Origin: Colletotrichum lupini
Lineage: Eukaryota; Ascomycota; Sordariomycetes; Glomerellales; Glomerellaceae
Assembly (NCBI RefSeq): GCF_023278565.1
Contig: NC_064681.1
Span: forward strand, 1,736,001-1,800,000
Reading direction: 5' to 3'
DNA: 64,000 nt
Part shown: positions 34,308 to 47,100 of the stretch, in pieces
Position numbering within the stretch: the first letter of the stretch is position 1
How the letters are laid out: every line of letters begins with the position of its first letter
Position numbers and translations under genes: made by a program
Notes under the pieces: model-generated
Told to the model about the DNA's origin: nothing
The model's database searches: none
Seen by the model: the letters and a program-made list of their open reading frames with translations, nothing else

Positions 34308-35739
34308 ACTTTTTTTATATATTCAAGTAGAAATCGTATTTTATAGTTACCCTACTACTTAGGATAGGGTCTAGACTAGTATAGTAACTTATAAATAGGG
34401 GTTATAGAGATTTATTTGTTTTTTATTTCTGCCTTTACTAGCTGCTCGGGCGGTTCTCAATATCGATTATACGGTATTAATATACGGTATTAGTAGATAC
34501 TCACACTATCTCGGTAGACTATTTTTTTGGATTTTCCACTTTTTTAACTTTCCCTCTTATAAAGTTTATAACTACGGATTATTAACGGCGATATTGCGCG
34601 CCCGACGCCACTACTTTATAAGTCTGCGCACCTGGCTAAGTTAGTTACCCTTTTAAGTAATAGTAGCTTATAACGGTGGCATCGGAAATGCCCTCGTTAC
34701 CGTCGTTATAGAGATTTATAGCTTAAGAAATACTTTAATTTCGTAATATATTAAACTATATAATAATATATAAAATCGTATAATATCGTATTCTAATATG
34801 AAAGTTTTTTTTTAATAACTTTATTATAAAAATAACTATTACTTTTTACTTTCTTATAAATAAAAATTACTTTTTACTTAAGTTATTAAGTTAATAGCTC
34901 GCTTATAAATATTATAATATAGATTTATAATAACTTCTAGTCTCTATATAAAACGTTATTAAACTAATTAACTTTATAATACCTCTTTATAAAGCTATTT
35001 TAAAACGACCGATTAATAATAATACTTATATAAGCTCTACTCTTTTTATATAATAAAAACGTATAAATATATAAGCTTTAATATTAATAAAATCTCTTTT
35101 TATAAGTTTAAAAAAGCGGGAATAAAGTATTTAATGAATAAAAAAAGAGCTAAAGTAATTATTAATAATTAATATTTCTATTATATTATATAACGCATTC
35201 TTTTTTAAAAACGAACTTAACGGTTTTTAAATAATAACTTATATTAATATCTAAGTTATTAAGAAGTTTATTAAAAAAGTTTAGTTTAATCGCTTCTTAA
35301 CATTTATTTTATATTAAAATATAATACGATTTATTATTTTATATTTTATAATAAACTAGTAAATTCTTTTGATAAAGTAAATAGTATTTTTAATTAATAT
35401 AAAAAAATCCTTATAATATTTTAGAATATTATAAAGTAATATACGAAGCTATAAGTTTAAAGAGATTCTTTTTTAAAACTACGATCTTATATAAAAAAAA
35501 TTACCAACTTTTTATTATTTTTTAAACTAAAATTAAGTTATTAGTTATTAAACCTTAGTTAGTAAAAAAAGGAAAAGGTTATATAAAGCTAATTATAACT
35601 AAAACTTTAGGTAAAACGATATATAAAAATGTTCCGAAAATACGGCTTTTAATAAGTATTAGTATTAAACTAATAATAAAAATTAAGGAGAAATTATTAG
35701 TTAAGTAAAAAAAGAAGTATAAGAGATTAGGCTATGAGT

Positions 35740-36350
35740 ACTTAACTAGCGAGGCTATAATATAAGTATAGGTATATCTAGCACGTATGGCTTTAACGAG
35801 GTAATGCGGGATATTCTTATAAAGAATATAAAAAGTGAATATTCATATAGAAGCAAGAATATATGAATATAGGGGATATAAGCATATATAAAAGAGGTTT
35901 TTGTAGTAAAGAGAGTAATATAGTTGAATTACTATATGAGAAGTTGCTTGCTTAACGAAAGGTCTAGATAGGCAAATACACGCCTACATATAGGCATAAA
36001 AACCTCTTACTAGAATATTCCATTGCTTATTAATTATGATATAATTAATAAGCGTATACGTAAGTGAATGCGTAATCGTAGTACGTAATTCCGCCTCGAG
36101 TAAATTCCAGATTATTCAGTTACCTTCTAGTACTTTCCATTGCTCACGTAAGCTTATATAAGCAGTATTGCTTACATAATCAATACCTATAATAATCTAC
36201 AGAAATCGTAGATTAATATGGTATATAGTTTGCTTACGTAATATTGATAATAAGGCGAATAATAAGGTAAACAAAGTTACCTTCGTAACAATATATTATA
36301 AGACTAAAGCTTATAGAGTCCTTCGTAAGGGCTCTGCTTTTTAAAAAGTT
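35740..36350. repeat. less-degraded island, possible nested LTR
   Basis: This stretch is clearly less AT-saturated than its surroundings. It carries a TATA-like ATATATAAAAGAGG (about 35890) and repeated CCATTGCT motifs, and ends near CTTCGTAACA. It could be an LTR of a retrotransposon nested in the element. I could not find a matching partner or a target duplication, so the assignment is weak. Confidence 0.3.
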
Positions 36351-39300
36351 CTTTTATAATGCGATCCGTATACCGGTTGCTGAGTCATCGGCGTCCTGTC
36401 GCCGGCCGCATCCCGAATCCATTATAAGAAGATCGTTAAGAAGGAAGTAAAGGCTAAGAAAAAGGTTAAAAAGGATAAAAATAATAAAAAAGACGAGATT
36501 ATAATAGTTCGATAAGAAGATAAAGTTTATAATAGTAAATAATTTAGTATATTATAAGAATAGAAACGAGTATTCTCGTTAGTAAATAGTTTAAAATAAA
36601 TTATAATTATATTTATAATTCTTTTTCGTCCTTAGCATTACTCGTAATTACGAAGCTATTTAATATTTTAAAATTAATTTTAAAGTTTTCTAATTTTTAC
36701 TTAACTTATATAATATTACTCTATAGTTTACTAAGTAAAATAACTTTTAGTTAGAGCTTATTACGTATATACTACTTTAGATAAATATAAAAATATTAAT
36801 ACGCTTTAAAATTAAAATAATTAGCCTCGCTAAACTTTATACTTTTAATTAATATAATTAGGGAGCCCTTAATAATTAAAATATAAATCTATAAAATAGC
36901 TTAAAAAAGATATATATTTAGATTATTACTATTCTAAATAGTATTTAATAGTTATTAAACTTAGTCTTAGTTAATTAGTTATATAAAGTTTTATATAGTT
37001 TGTAATATAAGTTAATAATATAATTATTATAGTTAATTAAAAATAATATAAGGGCGACCTTTTTAATAACGAATTTAATAAAAGTTCTAAATTTATATAA
37101 AGTTAATAAAATTAGAACGAATTAGTAATATATATATAAATAGAAATATAATTTAGTTAGAGAGTATATTTATATAAAATAGCCCTTAGAACTTAAATAG
37201 TAAGAAATATTCTTATAAACGTAAGTATACTTATATATACTAAGATATATACTACTTACTTATTAATATACTAATCTACTTTAATAAAAGCGATTTTACT
37301 AATTCTTAATCTTAATATTATAAATACTTTTACTAAAGATTTAATAATTATAGAATATAATTAGATTTTTTATTATTAAATAGTATTATAAAAAGTAGTA
37401 ATAAATACTAAATATAAAAACGGTTTTTTTCCCTTAGTTTAAATAAACTCGTAATAATATAAATCTCTATTATTAAATAATAATAAAATATTATATAAGT
37501 ATATTCCGGGACGTATAAGTAGAAACCCTTATATAGAACTTTATAATAAACTATAAATAAGTATTAATATTAATATAGATTTTAAATTTAAATAGTAAAA
37601 GTTTATTATACATATTTAAAAACTAAATATAATTTAGTTTAAGAGTTATAAACCTTTTACGATAATACCTTATCTTACTTAACTAATTTTAAACTTATTA
37701 TAAAAAGGTTTTATAATATATAAAATAAAGTTTATCTTAGTTAATAATATAAGCTTATTAACGAACTTATATATAAAAATACTCTTTATTATACTCTTTA
37801 GTATAGTAAATAACTTTTAATATATTAAAAAAAAAACTTTTTTAATTATTATTATATAATTATAAGCTATTTTAGTATTTATTATTACTAAAACTAATTT
37901 TATTAACGAAGTATTAATAATCCTATAGCTATAATTATAAATTCTTTAGACTAAAGTTAAAAAAAGATATCTTTATTATTTAATATTATTAAAAGAATAA
38001 TTCTTAAATATAAATTAATAAATCCTTAGAAAAGACCGTACGCTCTTTTTATTATAAGTTCTATTTCGTAAGTTAACGTTTAAACGTTCGCTTTATAATT
38101 CTAATATTAGAAACTATAAAAATATATATAATAATTATATTATAAGTCTAATTACTCTTTAACTTTATAATAATTATCGTTTAATATAATAAAAAATTAA
38201 TACGTAATTGTACTATTTTAAGAAAGTAGTAATATATAAAATAAGAAACTAAAAAAGAAATTTCAAATAAAGAATAAATATTTATACATAATTATAGCGA
38301 TATATAGGGGTATCTTTTTATTTAGAAAGTTTTATAAGTATATATATAGAAATATAAATACTTATAGGGATTTATAATACTAAAAAGAACGGAAAAGTAT
38401 ATAACAATAATATATAATAAATAAAAGTTTTATAATTTTATTAAAAACGTTAAACTTTAGAGAGAGCTTTTATATAGTTAGTTATAGCTTTTTATGGGTT
38501 AAACTAAGTATATATACTCTAGCTTATAACTAATAAATACCTTACGACTTTATAAAGGCCTTATTACTTAGGTATTAAGCTTAACCGTATTATATTTTAA
38601 TATATACTTATATAAACTCCTATACTATACTATATAAGAATATCAAATTAATTACTCCTTACTTAGAGTTTATATAAGTTAATAACTCTTTTTATAATCT
38701 TATATACTATTATATATACCCTTTTTATTATTTTTAGCTTATTTAGCTACTTATTTAAAAGCTTTTATTATTATATAGAAATATATAGCGGGAATAGTAC
38801 TTAAAGACTTAAATAGAGTACTAATACGGATTTTATTGTAACTTTTATAGTTATAACCGCGCTTAATAACTTTAATAAGTATATTATAAACTAATATAAA
38901 CCGTTAGTAAACTATAAATAGATATAAGGTAGTATAAAGTAATATATAAATAATAATAAGAGGCGTAACGAGCATATATTAGTATATAGTAAATATATAA
39001 TTATAATTAAAGTAGCCCTTATTTATAAAAGTAATATAATTAGTAAATATACTTTTATTAGCTTTATAACGGGCGTATAACTTAGTACTAATCTTAGTAT
39101 TATTATATACGGTTATTTAGATAGTATTAGTAGTCTAAGTACGAGTTATAATAATATTTAAGGGTATATAACGGCTATTTTTAATAATCTTAGGGTTAAG
39201 CTTAATTTAACACTAAAGCTAGATTATATAAGTTAGTATAATAATATTAAATAATATAAAGTAGTATATATTAACTTATATAATACTAAGGTTATAGATT

Positions 39301-40157
39301 TAGTAAAAAGTCTTTAAAAGGGAAGATAAAGAGCTTATAAATAATATAAGAATCTATATAATAAAGAAGTTATTATATAGAGGTATATATATTAATAAAA
39401 AAGTAAGAGGTTATTTTATAAAACGTAAGGTTGTTAGGGTACTACGTAGGTTAGTATATAGGGATTATTAAGAGCTATATATTTTTAATACGGGCTAGAA
39501 CGCTATATTAAGCGCTTATTATAAGTATTATATTACGTACGCAATTATTAAAAAAGGGAGTATCCTATACGAAATTATTAGTATATATACGTAAATAGTT
39601 AATACTAAAGAAAAAAGTAAATAAAAAGAATTAAATTATAAATAGGTATATACGCGTATATTAGCCTAAAAAGAAGTATAATTACTAATTAATAAAAATT
39701 ATATTAGTAATTACGTATAAAATTGCCTAATTATACTTAATTAATATTTTTAATTAGTAAATCGCAAATATTATACTTATAATTACGTATATAATTAAAT
39801 AATAATAATAAAAGTAAAATAAAAAAGGGTATAAAGTATAATAAGGCGAAATATAGTTATTAATAAGTAATTATAAGGGCGTAAATAAATTACTTACCTT
39901 ACTTGAGGAATATTAGGTTAGTTAAGAAGAAAGGGAAATTAATTAATAATAAAAATTAGTAAAGAAGATATACCCCCTAGTTACTTTATTTTTACTAAGT
40001 AATATAACCGCCCTTACGTAACTACTACTACTTATAGTTATAAGTAATTCTTTATAATAATATATAGGATTTATTATAATATTTATTTATATATATAAGA
40101 AAGTTGCGCTATTAATACTTAAAATTTACGGTAGCCGTAGGTTTATTAAAAAGAACG

Positions 40158-40190
40158 GTTTTGGCAGAGTGCCTCTTGTAGTCTGCCGTA
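40158..40190 (-). repeat. right terminal inverted repeat
   Basis: The reverse complement of the left repeat, starting GTTTTGGCAGAGTGCC and ending AGTCTGCCGTA. The only difference is CTTGTAG where the left copy predicts CTTGCAG, a CpA to TpA change. Confidence 0.8.
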
Positions 40191-40196
40191 GACTAT
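40191..40196. repeat. right target-site duplication GACTAT
   Basis: An exact copy of the hexamer at 34269-34274, next to the right inverted repeat. Confidence 0.75.
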
Positions 40197-41961
40197 CTCT
40201 AAATCGGATGACTAGGTGGATGATAATGCGACTGACTCTTGTGGCATCCTTTGAGAGTGAAGTTGAGGAGGCTCTCTACGGATTACTACAGGCAATGGTC
40301 GCGCCAGATATGCGGGTTAGCTGCAGTTAATTGTGAAGGCGGGCCTGGTGCCGATTTCTCCGCGGAAATGTTCCTGAGTGGAATATTTCTAGAAGGAGCA
40401 GAAGAAGAAGTTGGGATCATCGCTCACCATCTGATACACTGCTACATCAGATGCCCCCTCAAGTTCCCCAACGCCCGTCCATGCAAGATCCCTTCCTAAA
40501 CAAAGCCATATCGCATCTATCGGCAGTTTCTCCTGATAACGAACCGTTCTGATCCCAACATGAGATAGCTATAGTACAGCTTAACCCCACGGCCTCAGCC
40601 TCATTCCCCCGCGCCAACCACTAAATCCCATACATGGTGCTCGTTCGGAACGCACCTTGGTCTCGAACAGAAACGGAAAATGGGGGCGGGGTGCAACTCC
40701 AATCTCTCGATTTGAACTACCTAAAACACAATGGTAGAATCATGTCAAGTTGTATGATTTCTCTGAGTACTGAACAACAGAGCCGAATCCATATCATTCC
40801 CCTCGCTCCCCGTCCGTGATCCTTATCCCACCATCCCCCCTTGTTACGTAGGCGAAGAGAAATAGAGAGAGGGAAAATACAACAACAAAACAAACAAAAC
40901 AACACTGAGAAATCAAACAACCCACATCCTCGTCCGTTGCTAGCGGCCGTTACAACACTTCTCGGAGCCGAATCGCCTACTTCCTACTCTCCGTTTCAAA
41001 GGTCTCCCTCTCTTCCAATTATCAAGAAAAACTTGGTGATTCTCCCGTCTTTGCCGGGCAGCTCAATCTCACCTCAGAAACGCAGTCTCATGCACCCTCG
41101 AATTCCCATCCAGTTCCCCCAAATCTGTCTGTCCCGCTTACCAAAAAGGCGGGCACCCACCACCACCACCACTACAACCACCACGCGCCTCATCGGCCGA
41201 TCACTGACCTCGTGGCTGCCTGCGTTTTAAACTTGGCGCCGGCGTGACTACGTTTCGATCTAGGACTCACGTACTTACCCTAAGCGAAGAAAGACAAAAG
41301 GACACTAGAAAAGAAAAGACTGAATAGAAAGGAAAGAACCGAAAAACGAAAAAAAGAGCGCATTGTGTTTGTTGTTCCCTCGTGTACGTACACAAGTACC
41401 TCACCTTACCCCCGGTATCACAACAGACGAGAGTGAGAAAGCCCGCGCACCGAGCGGAAGCCACCACCACCACCACCATCAACGTTTCGCCGAGTCCTCC
41501 CTCCCTCGAAATCAAACGGTCGTCTTTACCCTTTTCCCTCCAAAGGATCAAACATCGTCTTCCCCAATCGAGGAGTAGCACGAAAGCCACACCCGTTTGA
41601 GCTTCACTCCCTCCTGAATCCCCCCACGATTCTTCAACAAACCCATTCTCACCAACATTCCCGCGCTGTCCCTCACCGAATTCCAGTAGTGTTCCCTCAC
41701 TACCGGTGCCCACCACCACCACCACCACCACCACCACAGCCTGCACCACCCCTCAGGCTCTCGGTCGCATCACGCACCGAACCACTTTACAAAGGCAAAC
41801 CTGTCCTGGTCAAACATTCGCTTCTCTCCACCTAACCGACCGATCCGACCTCTCTTCCTCAAGAAAGCGCATTCCGCGCTACTCCTCCTCACCTCCACCC
41901 AACCTCACCCTCTCACTTTCCCCGTCGCATACGGGGCATCCGAGGAGAGAGAAAAGGGAGA
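40197..41961. other. intergenic and long leader of Rab gene
   Basis: No gene is supported. Normal composition resumes directly after the transposon. From about 40.9 kb the plus strand is C/A/T-rich with repeated CAC runs (about 41157-41180, 41461-41480, 41711-41738). This looks like a promoter and long leader for the Rab gene. Confidence 0.5.
41711..41738. repeat. CAC trinucleotide repeat
   Basis: About nine uninterrupted CAC units some 220 bases upstream of the Rab start codon. Confidence 0.85.
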
Positions 41962-43074
41962 ATGTCGTCTCTCGAGGCAAAGATCGTCGTCCTCGGCTCC
42001 CAAAATGTCGGCAAGACGAGCCTCGTCATGCGCTATTGCAAGGGCTCCTTCAACCCGGCCCAGACAACCTCCACCGTCGGCGCGAGCTTCATGACCAAGC
42101 GCGTCGTCGATAGCGATACCGACACCGTGGTGCGACTACAGATCTGGGATACCGGTATGCTTTTCCCTTCCACCCTCCACCCATCCTGACCACCAGCTGC
42201 GATAATAAAGTTGCTCTTTCTGTCAACTTTGTTGTCGCAGTCGCAAAAAGAGACTTGTTCAATTTACTAACATGTGTGTTTTCCGTTCCCTCCAGCCGGC
42301 CAAGAACGCTTCCGCTCCATCTCCCGCCTCTACTACCGCGGCGCCAACGCCTGCATCCTCTGCTACTCCATCACAGATGCCCAGTCCTTCACCGAAATGG
42401 GTGTCTGGCTCACAGAGCTCCGCCGCAACCTCCCCGGCGACGTCGTCCTCCACGTCGTCGGCACGAAAGCAGACATCGTCGCCCGCGACCCCTCCCGCCG
42501 CGAGGTCCCCTTTGAGCGCTGCATAGCCTACGTCGCAGAAAACCTCGCCCCCGGCCTGGCCTCGACACCGCCTCCGACAGCCACGTCCAGCGGCATGCCC
42601 TCCCTCCTCTCCTCCTCCGACCCGCGCCAATCTTTTTCACAAGTCCACCAAAGTACAAGCACATTTGGCGGCGGACCAAGCGGAGGCGAGCCGCGTAGCC
42701 CGTCCTCGAAACGCAGTTCTGGGTTCTGGGGCCAGGAGGTCGGCTGGGACGCGTGCCACGAGATCAGCGCCGAGAGCGGCGAGGGCGTGGAAGAGGTGTT
42801 CCGCGTCGTGACGAGGAAGCTCGTCGAGCAGAACCGCAAGATGCAGCAGGCGCTGCTGCTCGCTACGGCTACGCCTGGCACGCCGGGCTACGAGACGGGC
42901 ATGGACGGCGGGTACTTTGACGGCATGAATCCCAGGGGCAGCTTCCGGGTTGGGAGGGACCGGCGGAGCTGGCTGTTTTCGCCAAATTTCTCGCCTGCTG
43001 TCACGGTTGAGCAGGGCGGGACGGAGCAGGATGCCGACGAAGGTGCTGGGAAAGCAAGGAGGAAGTGCTGTTGA
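41962..43074 (+). CDS. Rab-family small GTPase with internal insertion
   Basis: Two exons (41962-42154, 42296-43074) encode 323 residues. The G motifs are intact: P-loop GSQNVGKTS at 12-20, switch I with TTSTVGASF, WDTAGQE at 62-68 completed across the splice, GTKAD (G4) and EISAESGEG (G5). Between G4 and G5 lies an extra Ser/Pro/Gly-rich stretch of about 60 residues (about 42550-42740). The C-terminus is a long tail ending RKCC, a double-Cys motif for geranylgeranylation. The core resembles endosomal Rab5/21/22/24-type proteins, acting in vesicle traffic when GTP-bound. The exact subfamily is uncertain. The 141-base intron is longer than the window's usual. Confidence 0.82.
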
Positions 43075-44177
43075 AGTCGTCCCAACAAGGAGAACGACAT
43101 GCAGAGACGAGAGATGCGCGGACGAGACTCTGGAACATTGGGCCTCGTGAGCATGACCTTGTACGTCCTTTGCATGATGGATGAAGAGCTCGTTTGCATC
43201 GACGGATGGCATTCGCATCCCGGCACGACATGAGAAGAGGGTATGAACGGATCATGACGACTTGAGAGGGATATTTGACGACGACGACGACGACGAAGAC
43301 GAAGACGAAGACGATACGCATGGCTGCCCTGCGGCATCTATGTTCTTTCTGCTCGAGTCACAATGCCGGCTCAGGTGCAAACATGAAAAGCAACAGCAGC
43401 AAGACGCATCATCCGGATTGAGGCACACCGAGCACGCACTTTGAATACAGTACACACGGAGCGAAACACGACGATGATTATTTTCCTGGAAGACTGCAAG
43501 CATGGTGCGAAGGCGTTTTGTTGGATTTGTTTTTTGGTTATTGGGGCACCTTGATCAGTTCAGTTGCGAATAGTGCTCATCATTTGGGGTATCACAGTAC
43601 ACGGGAAAGCGAGGAGGAGGATTTTCAAAGATGTTTGGGGGCAAGTTTCACTCTGTTGAGGGCTTTGGGAAAGGGGCGCGGGCATGTCTTGATTTTTTTC
43701 TTGGTCGTTTACATATTGCGGATGAAGGATGTTTTCTTCCTATTTTGTCGTGTCATGGGCACTTGGTATAAGGGATGAACCCCTTTCTACCTTGCCCCTT
43801 AATACTGCTCATTGGGCGAGATATTTTTTTTCTTGGGCTTTTCTTACACTTTTGTTTGTTTACATGGACAGGAGGGGGGACATCATCTCTCGCGAGAGAG
43901 CATTGTCCACATGTTGTTTCTTGAATAGTTTTCATTTTCATAGGGCATGGGATATGGGTGTTCTCTTCTCGTTTATATTGTTTTCGTTCGAGTCAGATGA
44001 GGTTTTCACGTCCCAGCAGCAGCAGCGGGTTTCTCATCATCTGCATACATGGCATTTTCTTTCTCCATTTACGCTGCATCTAATACAGCCCAAATCTCAT
44101 TGCCACTGCCACTCTTAAAGAGCGCATCTTCTGTCACGGTGGCTGTGGTCTACAGCGAGTGAGTATGTGCGTTGCCT
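43075..44177. other. convergent intergenic region
   Basis: No gene is seen. It holds the 3' regions of the Rab gene (plus) and SLH1 (minus). A (GAC/GAA)n tract lies at 43277-43312. The strand is T/G-rich from 43.5 to 44.0 kb. Confidence 0.5.
43277..43312. repeat. GAC/GAA microsatellite
   Basis: About 36 bases of GAC units passing into GAC-GAA alternation, in the Rab 3' region. Confidence 0.8.
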
Positions 44178-47100
44178 TCAAGCCCGAGAAGCACCGTCAC
44201 CATGCTGCTGAAGCTGCGCCTTCTTGGACTTATCCACGTCGTCATCCACGACCGGCGCCGCGGGGACGTCGACGGTGACCCGGTACTCTAGCCCAACGTA
44301 CGCGTCGCTGACGACAATGACCTCGAGCTTCTTGCCCTGCGCGGCCTCGGGGACCTTGATAGCCACGCGCGCGGTAGGCTTGGACCCGACGGCGACGCTG
44401 CGGCCGGGTCCGCCTCCGGACCAGCCCGCGCGCTTGACGGCGAGGACGTCGTCGCGGGCCGGCTCGGCGAGGAGGACGAACCAGCCTTCGTTTTGGGGTT
44501 TCGGGAAGCGGGGCGCGTAGACGTGGGCGTCGCGCTCGGTCAGGGCGTTTAGGCGGCGGAGGTCGACTGTGATGCCCAGGGCCGTGGTTTCCGCTGCGGG
44601 GACGGAGACGGCGAGGTTGGGGAGTTGGGAGGCGGCTTTGGCGAAGCGGGGTTGTTGGTGAGGCGGGACGGAGAGCTGTTTTGCGAGGGAGGTGATTTTG
44701 GAGGGGGAGGAGGCAAGGGTGGAGATCTTGGCGAGGGTGAGGTTGGATTTGTCCGATTTGAGGGTGTCGAGGCCGACGCCGGGGAGGATGGAGGGGGCCG
44801 GGTCGGTGGGCCAGCGGGCGGATTTGATGCACTGGAGGAGGGTGATGAATTGCAGGCAGGTGGAGAGGTGGCCTAGCTCGGTCGTGACGTCGATGGAGGC
44901 CTGGATGATACGAATGGCCTGGTCGAGGACACTGGTCTGGTCGCCGACGTAGTCGGTGATGGGGAGGGAGATGCGCGACATGTGTGCCTGGAGCAGGAGG
45001 AAGGCTTTCACGTGGGGGTCCCACATGGGGAGGCCAAAGGAGCTGCCGGGGTAGAGGAGGTTGCGGGAGAGCTCCTCGTTGATGAGGTCCTCGTTGTGGC
45101 GGACGGGGAGCTCGTCGTACTCTGTGGCGCGGGACATCCAGGAGAGGACGTCGAGGAGGGAAGCGGCGGCCTTGACGTATTTGACGAGGTGGCGGACGGT
45201 GATGTGAGAGAGGTAGTAGTAACTCATGATCTTGCCCATCGGGGTGGGGTCGACGTCGCCGTTGGGGAAGACTTCGACGCAGCTAGAACGGGCGAGCTCG
45301 TCGAGGGACTTGTCAATCATTTCAATCATGTAGTCGTTTGCCATGGTCTGGGCGGCGATGCTACTGTGCTCTTCGGCCGAGATCTCGAGGCCGTAGTAGG
45401 ACGGGTTTTTGTGCAGGCGGCGGAAGAAGAAGGTCCAGGTCAGGTAGTCGAGAGCGTCCTGCTTCGTGACAATGGTCTCGGCCGAGACTTCGGCGCACAA
45501 ATGGTTGTCGAGGACCGTGTGGAGGGACGACTCGACGGGGAAGCCGGTGTGGAGGAAGTGCTTGTAAAAGTCCTTCTTGGCATCCTTTGTGAAGATGCGA
45601 GCCACGCCGGAGTTGTCGAACTGCGGACGGCCGGCACGTCCCAGCATCTGGAGGACGTCCGTCAGGTCCATGTCCTTGTAACCTTCAATCTTTGCGTCGT
45701 AGAACTGCGTGCCCTTGACGACGACGAGATGGGCCGGCAGGTTGACACCCCACGCGAGGGTACTGGTGGCGACGAGGATCTGGATCTTGTTGTTCAGGAA
45801 AAGTTCCTCAGCCAGTTGACGATCAGACTCGACCAGACCGGCGTGGTGGAGTCCGATGCCAAAGCTGATGGCTTCCTTGAGAGCATCGTCCTTGACCCTG
45901 GCGAGATTGAGCTGGAGGTCATCCTCGTCCATGTGGAGGAATCGGCGGGGGTTGTCCTCCATGCCGCAGTAGTTGATGAGGTCCTTGGCCGTCAAGCGCG
46001 TCTGTCTTCGAGACGGCACAAAGACGATGACAGGCTTGTCTGGACTGTGCGTCTTGACAGCGAGGAATGTCGGCCGGTTCATGGACTGCATCAACGGGCA
46101 GAAGCCCCTGACCTCGGGGAAACCGTCGATGTACAGCTCTAGGGGAACCGGACGCACGGAGTGGCGGAAATTGAACAGGCCTTCCTTAACACCGAGCCAG
46201 TTGCCCAGATCAGTGGCGTTGGCGCATGCTGTCGACATACCAAGAAGGCGGACAGAGTTCTTGATGGATGCCGCGATGTAGTTCATGCCTTGGGTCGGTC
46301 AGTATCTTGCTAGGGTGCATTCACCGGGTGCACACTTACGAGAGACGATGATTTCCAGAATCGGACCACGATCACCAGCGAGGAGGTGAATCTCGTCAAT
46401 AATGACGAGACTGACCTGTCGAACGTAGCCTCTTGTCTGCCAACTACGAGAGATACCGTCCCATTTCTCGGGCGTAGTGATGATGACGTCGGCATCCTTA
46501 ATGGTGCGCGTATCAGGGGTATTGTCACCTAGTCAGGTCAATTGGTATTTCGGGATCGAAAGACGCATGCAACGTACCTGTCAGTTCGACGAGCTTCAAT
46601 CCCAGAGGCTTAGCAAGTCTAGCTCCCCAATCCTTGACACGCTCGCGAACCAAAGCCTTCATCGGCGCAATGTACACGACTTTGGATTTTGGCCGCTCTC
46701 TAAAAGCCCACCACATCGCCAGCTCTGCCGCAACGGTCTTTCCACTGCCAGTGGGAGATCCGAGGAGAACATTGGCGGGTGTGTGATAGAGGGTGTGGAA
46801 AATTTGAGTCTGCATGGGATTAAAGTACTGGAAGCGCTGGGCGTAAATCTCCTCGAGAGCCGGGTTCTTGAGAGCACTGATGGGTAGCGGTTGCAAGTTG
46901 AGGAGATCAGTGTACACGCTCTCAGTGTCTGGGCGAATCAAGTGCTGGAAAGAAACGGGCGTCACCGTCTCGGCGCCAAGCCATCGGTCAGAAACTGCCC
47001 GTACATAGATCTGGGTAGGCAGGGGATCCGAGAGAGGGATGGTGAAGTTGAGTTCGTGCTCATCGTGGAGCTTCCTCCTGTTCAAAAGGAAGAACTCATG

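Larger units (their letters stand above)
34275..40190. mobile_element. 5.9-kb RIP-degraded transposon with terminal inverted repeats
   Basis: The element is bounded by 33-bp inverted repeats (34275-34307 and 40158-40190) with one mismatch, inside a GACTAT duplication. Its body is extremely AT-rich, full of TA dinucleotides, and has no open frame of 60 codons in any of six frames. This is what RIP (C to T, mainly at CpA) leaves. Terminal inverted repeats plus a target duplication indicate a class II DNA transposon. The superfamily cannot be told without a transposase, and a 6-bp duplication is unusual among fungal families. Less degraded patches occur at about 34570-34710, 35740-36350 and 36355-36420, so a nested insertion is possible. 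Confidence 0.8.

Noticed and set aside
34275..40190. Centromere or mitochondrial DNA insertion as explanation for the AT-rich block
   Set aside because: The sharp boundaries with inverted repeats and a target duplication point to one transposon, and no mitochondrial genes are visible.
44982..46142. 386-codon plus-strand frame
   Set aside because: Antisense of the second SLH1 helicase cassette.
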